Positions 56,632 through 64,000 of a stretch of DNA of 64,000 nucleotides are shown here, piece by piece. The notes under the pieces were generated by a model that was not told where the DNA came from, made no database searches, and worked only from the letters and a program-made list of their open reading frames with translations. The translations under genes were made by a program, and so were the position numbers. Each line of letters starts with the position of its first letter. The first letter of the stretch is position 1. Origin of the DNA: an uncultured Bacillota bacterium (GTDB lineage: Bacteria; Bacillota; Clostridia; Lachnospirales; Lachnospiraceae); the NCBI GenBank assembly GCA_949291945.1, contig CASEXH010000008.1, forward strand, positions 38,056-102,055, read 5' to 3'.

Positions 56632-59600
56632 TTAGATTCCTTTAAAGCTGAAAGAAAATTCCATTTTCTTATCTGTCTTCAGCAGGTATTCCGGGTGTGT
56701 GGGGCTGCCCCAGCTGTCGTCTCCTCCAACGCCCATCTGGCCCAGAGCCGCCCGGACTACTGTATAATGAACCTCCGGAAGCTCATAGGGATGTCTGGCG
56801 TTCTCCAGCTCATGGGGGGTATAAGGCAGTGCGGAGAACATCATCGGACCGCAATTCGGATCCATCTCAAAAAGCATACCTCTTCCTTTCCTGTCCGTTA
56901 CTTTTGCATACCGGACCCCGGTCTTTGCTCCGCATTCCTGAGGCACGATATAGGCAGCCATGTTGTCTTTCACCAGATTCCTGTAAACGCCCAGTCTGGC
57001 ACCCTTGCACCGGTCAGCATACGTCTCAGCAGGACCCAGACCGTACCATTCCAGATGATCATAATCTGCGTTGAGTTTAAACATTACACCGAATTCCGGC
57101 ATATCTCCCAGCTCTTTCACCGGATCATAGGAAAGGGTGGTCTTTACTCTTCCGTCTCCGTCCACTTCATAGGACAGCCTACACTGGGCATTGGGCGTAG
57201 TCGGAAGAATATAAGTAAAGGTCACCTTTGCTTTATTATCCTCTGCTTCCAGCTCAGGCTCCAGAATCCTGGCGTAGGTATTCTCACGGTAGTCTTTATG
57301 GGTAGCATACAGGCTGGCGATCTTCCATTGGCCATATCTTGCAGCCATAAAGTTTCCGTTGTCATTATCCGTAGGCGCTCTCCAGAAATTGGGTTTGGGA
57401 ATGGCCTCGATCATTTCCTTGCCGCCGTATTTGTAGGAAGCCAGGCCTCCGTTCAGTCCGGAGAAGATCACTTCAAAGCTCTCGCCCCGCAGACCGATAT
57501 TGTGAGCGCTCCTGGTCACTTCGATCTTTTTCCCGCATTTCTTCGGTTCTCCCTGTACCTCATAGACATACTGTCCGAAAGCAACCTCATGCCCCTTAGA
57601 CGCCCAGACGGTATCCTCTTTCAGAAGGAAAGATACCGTAACCACATATTCTCCGGCCTTTGTCTCTTTTGCCACCGGCAAGGAATAGGTTTCCTCTGAT
57701 AAAGGGGCTACAGCTGTCTCCAGTTTTGCCCTGCGGATCACTTTTCCTTCTCTTTCTACAGTTACCACACAGTCAAAGCAGTCGGTATTCAGGAACAGGT
57801 TCTTATTGATCACCTTTACCTGGTCCGCTCCTACCTGTGCTGTAATATTCTGATAGTTGAACTTTACTTCCTGCATTTTGGGGGAGGGATTTCTCTCTCC
57901 GCCATGAACAATCCCGTTGGCGCTGAACTCATAGTCTGTGGGGCGCTCTCCGAAATCTCCGCCGTAGGCCTGGAATTCTTTGCCGTACCGGTCTTTTTTA
58001 TACAGAGTCTGGTCAATATAATCCCAGATAAAGCCTCCCTGATACAAAGGCTCTGTATCTGTCAGATCCGTGTATTTATGCATAGCCCCGCAGGAATTTC
58101 CCATGGCGTGAGTATATTCGCAGCAGATAAAAGGTTTGCTCCTGTCTTTTTCCAGGAATTTTTTAATGTTCTCCACAGAAGTATACATCTGGCTTTCCAT
58201 ATCGCTGGTGTCGTTGTATCTCCGGTCATGGAAAACTCCTTCATAATGGACCAGACGGGTGGGATCTTCTCTGCGGAAGAACTGAGACATTTCGAAAATA
58301 TCTTTGCCGCCAAAAGACTCGTTGCCGCAGGACCAGATCAGGATCGCCGGATGGTTCTTATCTCTCTGGTACATAGAGTTGGCACGGTCCAGCATCATAT
58401 CCAGCCATTCCGGCCGGTCGCAGGGCACTACCCCTGAAAAATCCCCGGAAGCCTCCACCGTATCCCAGGATCCGTGAGATTCCAGGTTGGTCTCATCGAT
58501 CATATACAATCCGTATTCATCACAGAGACGATAGATCAGAGAGGCATCAGGATAATGGCAGGTACGGATAGCGTTGATGTTGTTCTGTTTCATAGTCTTC
58601 AGATCTTTGATAAGTTCTTCTTCTGAAACATGACGGCCGGTAACGGAACTGAATTCATGACGGTTTACCCCTTTAAAGACGATCCGTTTTCCGTTCAATG
58701 TCATGATCTTATCTTTCATCTCAAATCTCCGGAAACCTACACGCTCCGGGATATATTCCTGAAGTTTCCCTGCTCTGTCATATACCTGAATCGTAAGATC
58801 ATAAAGCTGAGGATCCTCCGCACTCCACAGAACAGGATTTTCGATCTCCATGGTAATGCCCCCATCCTTCAGGTCAAAGGCTCCCTGGAAAGTCTGTCCG
58901 TCTTTTGTAAGGCAGATTTCCGCTTTTCCTTCTCCCCAGGCTTCTGTGCAGATCTCCAGGATGCCCTTTGTCAGGGTCTCATCCGGAACGGCCCGGATTC
59001 TCAGATCACGGATATGTACATCAGGTACCGTATACAGATAAACATCCCGGTAGATTCCTGAAAATCTGTAGAAGTCCTGATCCTCGCACCAGCTGCTGGA
59101 AGTCCATTTAAATACCTGGGCCGCCAGTTTGTTTTCTCCCTCCTGAACATAATCTGTCAGTTCAAATTCGGAAGGGGTGAAGGTATCTTCGCTGTATCCC
59201 ACAAAATGTCCGTTCAGCCAGAGAGCCAGACCGCTTTCTGCTCCCTGAAAGGAGATAAAGAGCCTTCTGCCCTTCATGGATTCCGGAACTTCAAAATATT
59301 TCACATAGCTTGCCACCGGATTAAACTTTTCCGGGATCTCTCCGGGAGCGATCTCCTCATGGCCTTCCCAGGGATACTGGGTGTTGGCATACTGCGGCAC
59401 ATCATAACCCTCCATCTGGATGTGTGCCGGCACCCGGATATCCTCCCAGCTTCTGCAGTCATAGTCCGCAGATTCAAATCCCGGTATAGCAGATCCATAA
59501 TTGCGGGCATAGTGAAATTTCCAGAATCCGTTCAGGCTCTCAGTAAATCCTGACACCTTTTCCTCTGCTTCCCGGGCAGAGGCGTAATACAGATGATCCG

Positions 59601-59670
59601 AATGGGCATCCAATCTTCCATCCCGAAAATACCTGGGGTCTTTCACCTTCTGATAATCAAATACGTTCAT
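56632..59670 (-). CDS. lacZ: Beta-galactosidase, glycoside hydrolase family 2
   Basis: The product is 1012 residues with the LacZ order of domains: sugar-binding jelly roll (SLNGFWKFHYARN), two immunoglobulin-like domains, a TIM barrel with the acid/base Glu in WSCGNESFGG and the nucleophile Glu in CCEYTHAMGNSCG, and the C-terminal small-chain domain (LEWYGLGPAETYADRCKGA). It has no signal peptide, so it cleaves imported lactose or other beta-galactosides. A permease is not next to it. AAAGGAGGAAAGC precedes the ATG. Confidence 0.97.
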   Translation of the reverse strand: MNVFDYQKVKDPRYFRDGRLDAHSDHLYYASAREAEEKVSGFTESLNGFWKFHYARNYGSAIPGFESADYDCRSWEDIRVPAHIQMEGYDVPQYANTQYPWEGHEEIAPGEIPEKFNPVASYVKYFEVPESMKGRRLFISFQGAESGLALWLNGHFVGYSEDTFTPSEFELTDYVQEGENKLAAQVFKWTSSSWCEDQDFYRFSGIYRDVYLYTVPDVHIRDLRIRAVPDETLTKGILEICTEAWGEGKAEICLTKDGQTFQGAFDLKDGGITMEIENPVLWSAEDPQLYDLTIQVYDRAGKLQEYIPERVGFRRFEMKDKIMTLNGKRIVFKGVNRHEFSSVTGRHVSEEELIKDLKTMKQNNINAIRTCHYPDASLIYRLCDEYGLYMIDETNLESHGSWDTVEASGDFSGVVPCDRPEWLDMMLDRANSMYQRDKNHPAILIWSCGNESFGGKDIFEMSQFFRREDPTRLVHYEGVFHDRRYNDTSDMESQMYTSVENIKKFLEKDRSKPFICCEYTHAMGNSCGAMHKYTDLTDTEPLYQGGFIWDYIDQTLYKKDRYGKEFQAYGGDFGERPTDYEFSANGIVHGGERNPSPKMQEVKFNYQNITAQVGADQVKVINKNLFLNTDCFDCVVTVEREGKVIRRAKLETAVAPLSEETYSLPVAKETKAGEYVVTVSFLLKEDTVWASKGHEVAFGQYVYEVQGEPKKCGKKIEVTRSAHNIGLRGESFEVIFSGLNGGLASYKYGGKEMIEAIPKPNFWRAPTDNDNGNFMAARYGQWKIASLYATHKDYRENTYARILEPELEAEDNKAKVTFTYILPTTPNAQCRLSYEVDGDGRVKTTLSYDPVKELGDMPEFGVMFKLNADYDHLEWYGLGPAETYADRCKGARLGVYRNLVKDNMAAYIVPQECGAKTGVRYAKVTDRKGRGMLFEMDPNCGPMMFSALPYTPHELENARHPYELPEVHYTVVRAALGQMGVGGDDSWGSPTHPEYLLKTDKKMEFSFSFKGI

Positions 59671-59826
59671 GCTTTCTTTCCTCCTTTTATCTGTTTACAG
59701 TATAATATAAACTTTTCTTTTCTTGTATCGTATGTGAAACCAAATAATATAAGATTTCTAAACAACCTCTCCGAAATCCCTCTCCTCTGTATAAAAAAAG
59801 CATTTATATTCATAGGATATAAGCAT

Positions 59827-59855
59827 TAGACATTTTTCCAGACCGGTTTTATAAT
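59827..59855 (+). promoter_or_regulatory. Promoter of the flavodoxin gene
   Basis: TAGACA (59827-59832), a 17-nt spacer and perfect TATAAT (59850-59855). Confidence 0.7.
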
Positions 59856-59889
59856 AACAACAGGATAAAAATTGAATGGAGGAACAGAG

Positions 59890-60369
59890 ATGAGTAAGAA
59901 ATTAGTAGCATATTTTTCCGCCAGCGGCGTAACAAAATCTGTCGCCCGGAATCTCTCCCAGACAGCAGGAGCAGATCTGTACAGGATCCAGCCTGAGGTT
60001 CCCTACACCTCCGCAGATTTGGACTGGATGAATAAGAAAAGCCGCAGCTCTATTGAAATGAACGATCCGGCCTCCCGTCCGGCAATCGTTGCAGGAGACC
60101 TGGATATCTCCTCTTATGATGTGGTATTCCTGGGCTTCCCTGTATGGTGGTACGTGGCTCCCACGATTATCAACTCTTTCCTGGAAACTTACAACTTTTC
60201 CGGAAAAACAGTAATACCTTTCGCCACCTCCGGCAGCAGCGGTATTGAAAACTGCGAGAAAAAGCTGCAGCAACAGTATCCTTCTATAAATTGGAAATCC
60301 GGAAAGCTCCTTAACGGCCATCCGGGACAGGATGTGCTGGATTCCTGGGTAAAAAGTTTAAATGTATAA
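59890..60369 (+). CDS. Flavodoxin
   Basis: The product is 159 residues. [20 protein letters not shown] is the FMN phosphate loop region, [20 protein letters not shown] the second FMN loop, and [19 protein letters not shown] the third, as in the flavodoxin_4 group. It would carry electrons or act as an NAD(P)H-linked quinone or nitro reductase. GGAGGAACAGAG precedes the ATG at 59890, which is preferred over a TTG six codons earlier. Confidence 0.93.
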   Translation: MSKKLVAYFSASGVTKSVARNLSQTAGADLYRIQPEVPYTSADLDWMNKKSRSSIEMNDPASRPAIVAGDLDISSYDVVFLGFPVWWYVAPTIINSFLETYNFSGKTVIPFATSGSSGIENCEKKLQQQYPSINWKSGKLLNGHPGQDVLDSWVKSLNV

Positions 60370-60376
60370 AACCTGG

Positions 60377-60434
60377 CGCTGTCGCATTCGTCATATTTCA
60401 GGAATATTTACATATTTAATTAATGCGACAGCGT
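60377..60434. terminator. Convergent terminator overlapping the end of the exporter-like gene
   Basis: CGCTGTCGCATT and AATGCGACAGCG form a 12-bp stem whose right arm lies inside the last codons of the gene at 60420-61445, so the coding end and terminator are shared. Confidence 0.7.
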
Positions 60435-61445
60435 CTTATTCCAGTAGATCCTCAGCTTCTTCTCGTCCAGGGATTCTACAAACCGTTTCTTATAGACCAG
60501 AAATTCTTCCAGATCCATCATAATATGATATACCTTGGCTTTCCCTTCAAACTCTTCCCAGCTTGCAGGCAGGGAAGTCTTCTCCATCTCCTCCAGAATG
60601 TCATGAAGGCGTTTTATCTGCTCTTTCGGGTCATTCATTTCAATCACATACTTTTTCAGGTAGCGGATATAATCGGCTACCACTGCCGCCTGTTTTGGCA
60701 TGGTCCTGATCTTTTTAATCTCATAGTGGAGGTTGTGCAGTACCGTATACTGCTTTTCCCGCATTTCAAAGTAATCGATATAGTAAACCGGATGAAAATG
60801 CCAGGTGTTATTCTGATATTCATAGGCCTGATCAATAAAGTTCTTCAGCTTATCCTCCAGACGGATGATATCTGTCCATATGCTTCCTTCCGTATCTTTT
60901 CCCTCCAGATAGTCCGCAAGTCTTTCCAATATTTCCTGAAGCTGCTGCTCTGTATAGCGCATATTTTCTATGATCGCTTTTTTATGGCTTCTATTTCCCT
61001 GGAAAAGGTTTAAAAGAAAAGCTGACACGACTCCGATCAGTACCAGGAAAAATTCATTCAGGAAAAAGTCCACGGAAAAATCCCGGGCAGTCAGTATGTG
61101 TGTGGCAATTACTGCATTTACGGAAAGGGTATTGCGAAGACCTGTCAGCTCACAGAGAATCACCATGAAAAAGAGAAATACGCCAAATCCTATCCAGTCT
61201 CCATGAACGTACTGAAAAATCAGCCAGCACCCTGCCACAGTTGCCAAAAATGTGGCAATTCTCAGAAGAGAAAGCTTCAACGTCCCCCATTTTGTTGTCA
61301 AAACAGACAGAAGGGTAATAATCCCTGCGGAAGCAGCGTTCTCCAGCCGGAGATATTCCGCAATATAAATAGCCAGACTGGCTCCCACTGCAATTTTTAC
61401 AGACAGCAGCAAAAGTTTCTCCGCCTTCAGCCTTTTTTCTCCCAT
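60420..61445 (-). CDS. Aromatic acid exporter-like membrane protein (FUSC/DUF939 type)
   Basis: The product is 341 residues. The first ~150 residues contain five to six membrane helices (LKIAVGASLAIYIAEYLRLE-like, GIITLLSVLTTKWGTLKLSL, FLFFMVILCELTGLRNT). The C-terminal half is a cytoplasmic helical domain (QQLQEILERLADYLEGKDTE and onward), as in the ArAE_1/DUF939 family. Function is inferred as export of organic acids and is not certain. The ATG at 61445 with GGGAGGCGTATA is chosen over an extension. Confidence 0.85.
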   Translation of the reverse strand: MGEKRLKAEKLLLLSVKIAVGASLAIYIAEYLRLENAASAGIITLLSVLTTKWGTLKLSLLRIATFLATVAGCWLIFQYVHGDWIGFGVFLFFMVILCELTGLRNTLSVNAVIATHILTARDFSVDFFLNEFFLVLIGVVSAFLLNLFQGNRSHKKAIIENMRYTEQQLQEILERLADYLEGKDTEGSIWTDIIRLEDKLKNFIDQAYEYQNNTWHFHPVYYIDYFEMREKQYTVLHNLHYEIKKIRTMPKQAAVVADYIRYLKKYVIEMNDPKEQIKRLHDILEEMEKTSLPASWEEFEGKAKVYHIMMDLEEFLVYKKRFVESLDEKKLRIYWNKTLSH

Positions 61446-61548
61446 TATACGCCTCCCTGATCCCTTACCTGTCTTTCCGGTTTTTATCATTATAACCTGA
61501 CGCACCTGATTTGTATACGCAATCTATCTGCAAAATCCTGGTGAGCTT

Positions 61549-62130
61549 TCATTGTCTTCCGTTCAACAGCTTGTTCCCTTTTTCACAGATCTCGTAAATC
61601 TCATCATATTTTTCTTCGATTAGAGGCGTGATCTTTTCTGTCTGTTTTCTGACACCTCGTTTATACAGAAAGTAGGGAAAAATCCAGCCCAGGAATCCCG
61701 GTATGGCCAGGATAATACATAAAAGTATCTGAGGGGGATCCGCTGTCACTGCAAACGTGGATCCGGCCATAAAGGCAGTTCCGCCAATCCCCAGAGACAG
61801 CGCCTGTACTGCAGGCCGGGAAGTCTTTTCTTTTTCCAGATTCTTTATTTCTGTTACACAGGCCTCAAAATTTCTCTGGAGCCTGGTCAGTTCCATTTTA
61901 TTGATGATCTTCCGGTTCCGCTTCAATCGAAGCACAGCTTTTCCACGGTGTGAAGCGCCGGTTTTCTCCGGATATTTTTCCATGCCGTACTGGATGATAT
62001 TCTCGTCCACTTCCCACCCAAAGTTTTCATATCCGTCTATAAGGAAGGAAATCTGCCCGGAATCTGCGGACACTTCTTTATATTCATAGGCGATAAAGCT
62101 TCTGGCTTTTCTGTTCTCATTTTCCATCAT
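61549..62130 (-). CDS. Hypothetical membrane protein of the two-component operon
   Basis: The product is 193 residues with a soluble N-terminal ~110 residues (RSFIAYEYKEVSADSGQISF, KAVLRLKRNRKIINKMELTR) and two transmembrane helices around 112-132 and 138-158. I do not recognise the family. Its start overlaps the stop of the histidine kinase (ATGA), so it is translated with the sensor and may be its target or accessory. Confidence 0.8.
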   Translation of the reverse strand: MMENENRKARSFIAYEYKEVSADSGQISFLIDGYENFGWEVDENIIQYGMEKYPEKTGASHRGKAVLRLKRNRKIINKMELTRLQRNFEACVTEIKNLEKEKTSRPAVQALSLGIGGTAFMAGSTFAVTADPPQILLCIILAIPGFLGWIFPYFLYKRGVRKQTEKITPLIEEKYDEIYEICEKGNKLLNGRQ

Positions 62131-63227
62131 CTATCAACCTCCGCCCCTTTTTCATTCTCGATTCGTCTGGGAAGCTTTACTGTAAAGGTACTGCCCTTTC
62201 CCTCCTGACTGACCACCTGGATATCCCCATTCATTAAGACCAGGATCCTTTTGACCAGCGCCAGTCCAAGTCCGTTTCCTTCTTTTGAATGGGAGGTATC
62301 CCCCTGGTAAAACTTATCAAAAATATGCCGGATACTTTCCTTGCTCATTCCACATCCTGTATCCGATACAGAAACTTCCACATACTCCCCGTCTGTGATC
62401 TGACGTACTGTCACTTTTCCTCCATGCTCCGTAAATTTAATCGCATTAGAGAGAAGATTGTTCCACACCAGTTCCATCAGACTGGGATCTGCCTGTATCA
62501 CTGCTTTTTCTTCCATATCTACTTCCAGTTCCAGTTCTTTTTCATCCCACAGTTCTTCATAATGAAGAATAGCTTCTTCCAGCTGTCCGCAGAGATCATA
62601 ACTTCCAATCTCTGGATCGATCCGCTGATTTTCCAGCTTATTCAGCTTCAGTATATTGCTGATCAAGGAGGACAAATGCCCGGCGGCCTCTTCAATACTT
62701 CTGGCATATTCTGCCTTTTCCTCATCACTGATATTTTTCATCCGGAGAATCTCCGCATAATTTTTAATAACGGCAATAGGCGTCTTCATTTCGTGAGAAA
62801 CATTAGAAACAAAATCCGTTTTTAAGGTCTCCACACTTCCCAGTTCTTCCACCATCTTATTAAAATCCAGGATCATCACATCCAGATAATCCAGCTTGTC
62901 TGATGTATGAATCGTGGGAACATAGACAGAAAAGTCCCCTTCTGCCACCTGTTGGGTGGCATCTGCCAGACGATGGAGAGGTTCCTCATAGGTGTCCCTC
63001 ATTTTCTTCCTTGTAAAAAGAGTAAGTCCTACTGCTACAGCACTCCAGTATATGGTAGGAATAAGGGTCTGGATAAAACTGTTCAATTCAAGAGTATTCA
63101 TCAGCACTACCAATCCCTGATGGATTCCTGACATCAGCAGCAGAACGCCCAGATAAATGGCAAAAAGAGAAACCGGGAAAAGACTATCCTTAATAATACG
63201 TTTTTCTGCTTTATCCCCTTTATTCAT
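62127..63227 (-). CDS. Sensor histidine kinase
   Basis: The product is 366 residues. Two membrane helices near the N-terminus (about 14-35 and 51-68) flank a very short external loop. A HAMP-like linker follows, then the H-box VSHEMKTPIAVIKNYAE and the ATPase N, G1, F and G2 boxes (LVWNNLLSNAIKF, VSDTGCGMS, FDKFYQGD, GLGLALVKRI). The small loop suggests intramembrane sensing, for example of cell-envelope stress or antibiotic peptides. Overlap with the regulator stop by 4 nt indicates a coupled operon. Confidence 0.95.
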   Translation of the reverse strand: MNKGDKAEKRIIKDSLFPVSLFAIYLGVLLLMSGIHQGLVVLMNTLELNSFIQTLIPTIYWSAVAVGLTLFTRKKMRDTYEEPLHRLADATQQVAEGDFSVYVPTIHTSDKLDYLDVMILDFNKMVEELGSVETLKTDFVSNVSHEMKTPIAVIKNYAEILRMKNISDEEKAEYARSIEEAAGHLSSLISNILKLNKLENQRIDPEIGSYDLCGQLEEAILHYEELWDEKELELEVDMEEKAVIQADPSLMELVWNNLLSNAIKFTEHGGKVTVRQITDGEYVEVSVSDTGCGMSKESIRHIFDKFYQGDTSHSKEGNGLGLALVKRILVLMNGDIQVVSQEGKGSTFTVKLPRRIENEKGAEVDR

Positions 63228-63895
63228 TGAAGCACCGCCTTATAGCCCAGCCCCCGGACTGTGACGATCTTAAATCCATTGCAGCCGGAAAGTTTATTTC
63301 TCAGCTTTGTCATATACACGTCTACTGCTCTCAGGCCGGCCTCGCTGTCCAGCTCCCAGAATTCATCCATAAGCTGGGCTCTGGAAAAGGTTTTCTTAGG
63401 ACAGGAAAGGAGCTTGAAAATTATGTTGAATTCTCTGGTTGTCAGACTGATCTCCTCTCCGTCTACCTCTGCGCTCATCCCATCTGCATCCAGCACCAGA
63501 TTTCCCACTGTAATTTTCCGCTCCAATTCTATATTGGCCCGGCGCAGAAGCGCCCGCACCCGGAGGACAAGCTCATCCAGATCTACCGGTTTCACCATAT
63601 AATCGTCGATTCCCAGCTGGAAACCTTTCTGCTTAGAGGGAAGGTCATCCCTGGCGGACATAAAAAGTATAGGGATCCTCTGGTTTACCTTCCGCACTGT
63701 CCGGGCAAATTCAAATCCGTCAATTTCCGGCATCATAATATCTGAAATAATCAGGTCATAAAGCTGATTGTACATTTCGTCATAGGCTTCCTGGGCGCCC
63801 GGGCATCCCTTTGCCTGAAAACCGCTGTCATTGAGATAAGTACAGACGATCCGGTTCAGTTTTTCATCATCTTCTACCACAAGGATGTGTATCAT
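63224..63895 (-). CDS. OmpR-family response regulator
   Basis: The product is 223 residues. The receiver has the acidic pair VVEDDEK, phospho-acceptor Asp52 in DLIISDIMMPEIDG, and the Lys in DDYMVKPV. The C-terminal winged helix is FSRAQLMDEFWELDSEAGLR then VDVYMTKLRNKLSG. It is the first gene of the kinase operon. A perfect palindrome lies 28 nt upstream. Confidence 0.96.
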   Translation of the reverse strand: MIHILVVEDDEKLNRIVCTYLNDSGFQAKGCPGAQEAYDEMYNQLYDLIISDIMMPEIDGFEFARTVRKVNQRIPILFMSARDDLPSKQKGFQLGIDDYMVKPVDLDELVLRVRALLRRANIELERKITVGNLVLDADGMSAEVDGEEISLTTREFNIIFKLLSCPKKTFSRAQLMDEFWELDSEAGLRAVDVYMTKLRNKLSGCNGFKIVTVRGLGYKAVLQ

Positions 63896-63922
63896 TTCCT
63901 TCCCTCCTAGTATAATAATGGT

Positions 63923-63940
63923 GTAGTCAATAATGACTAC
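63923..63940. promoter_or_regulatory. Palindrome upstream of the response regulator
   Basis: GTAGTCA and TGACTAC form a perfect 7-bp inverted repeat with a 4-nt ATAA spacer. It is a candidate binding site for autoregulation. The rest of 63896-64000 holds GGAGGGATTCCCTC near 63977, perhaps the end of a terminator for an off-window gene. Confidence 0.45.
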
Positions 63941-64000
63941 GAGTTAATAGTTACAAAATCTAAATGAATAACTGAAGGAGGGATTCCCTCTCCATCAGAA

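Overview
The window reads as chromosome of an anaerobic gut Firmicute of the Lachnospiraceae, most like Blautia. The reasons are AGGAGG-type ribosome binding sites on nearly every gene, moderate GC with AT-rich intergenic DNA, a complete V-type ATPase operon instead of F-type genes, a pth-mfd-prsA-like run, an aconitase-like hydratase with a CdaR-type regulator, and many Lachnospiraceae-type conserved proteins. The genus is inferred from gene content only. I saw no rRNA, tRNA, CRISPR array, insertion sequence or prophage.

Layout. 1-3192: a partial giant FtsX-like permease with an extracellular coiled coil. 3384-9426: a four-gene minus-strand operon (MrfA-like helicase, UvrD/PcrA-like helicase, alkyltransferase-like protein, HAD phosphatase) that looks like a DNA-repair unit. 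9567-10795: a PadR regulator, a DUF2812 membrane protein and a DUF6440-like protein. 10886-12729: a PRiA4/SEC-C protein with a small coupled upstream ORF. 12935-13231: a compact type I toxin-antitoxin locus (28-residue membrane peptide, converging antisense RNA, shared bidirectional terminator, direct repeats over the toxin start). 13439-22404: the V-ATPase operon G-I-K-E-C-F-A-B-D with Na+-type residues in subunit K. 22530-25678: an orphan sugar-binding lipoprotein, a YtvI-like AI-2E family protein and an RluA-type pseudouridine synthase. 25711-26701: about 1 kb of AT-rich DNA with no long ORF, a consensus promoter at one end and nested complementary arms, so a candidate large structured RNA. 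26996-34530: aconitase-like hydratase, CdaR/PucR regulator, L-arabinose isomerase with a divergent AraC regulator, and a sugar ABC ATPase of the MsmK/UgpC type. 34806-39556: small conserved protein, XRE regulator, HPr-like protein with Cys in place of His15, Pgi, a membrane protein with a structured leader, MtnN and a TSCPD protein. 39672-44456: an EndoQ-UvrD fusion nuclease-helicase and a MATE exporter. 44526-56470: PrsA-like foldase, Mfd, Pth, two G3E-type GTPases (one fused to a DUF1980-like domain, one with a His-rich segment), a DapF-like protein without catalytic cysteines, threonine aldolase, M19 dipeptidase and a His-rich metal permease. 56632-64000: beta-galactosidase, flavodoxin, an aromatic-acid-exporter-like protein and a two-component system with a membrane partner.

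Together the window carries housekeeping (ion pumping, glycolysis, methylthioadenosine recycling, translation, transcription-coupled repair), sugar use, a strong DNA-repair theme (MrfA-like, PcrA-like, ATL, EndoQ-helicase, Mfd) and a probable metal-homeostasis theme (two GTPases and a permease). The most novel signals are the type I toxin-antitoxin locus, the ~1 kb putative structured RNA, the EndoQ-UvrD fusion with two sliding-clamp motifs, the MrfA/UvrD/ATL operon, and two enzyme-family members that have lost their catalytic residues (HPr-like and DapF-like).
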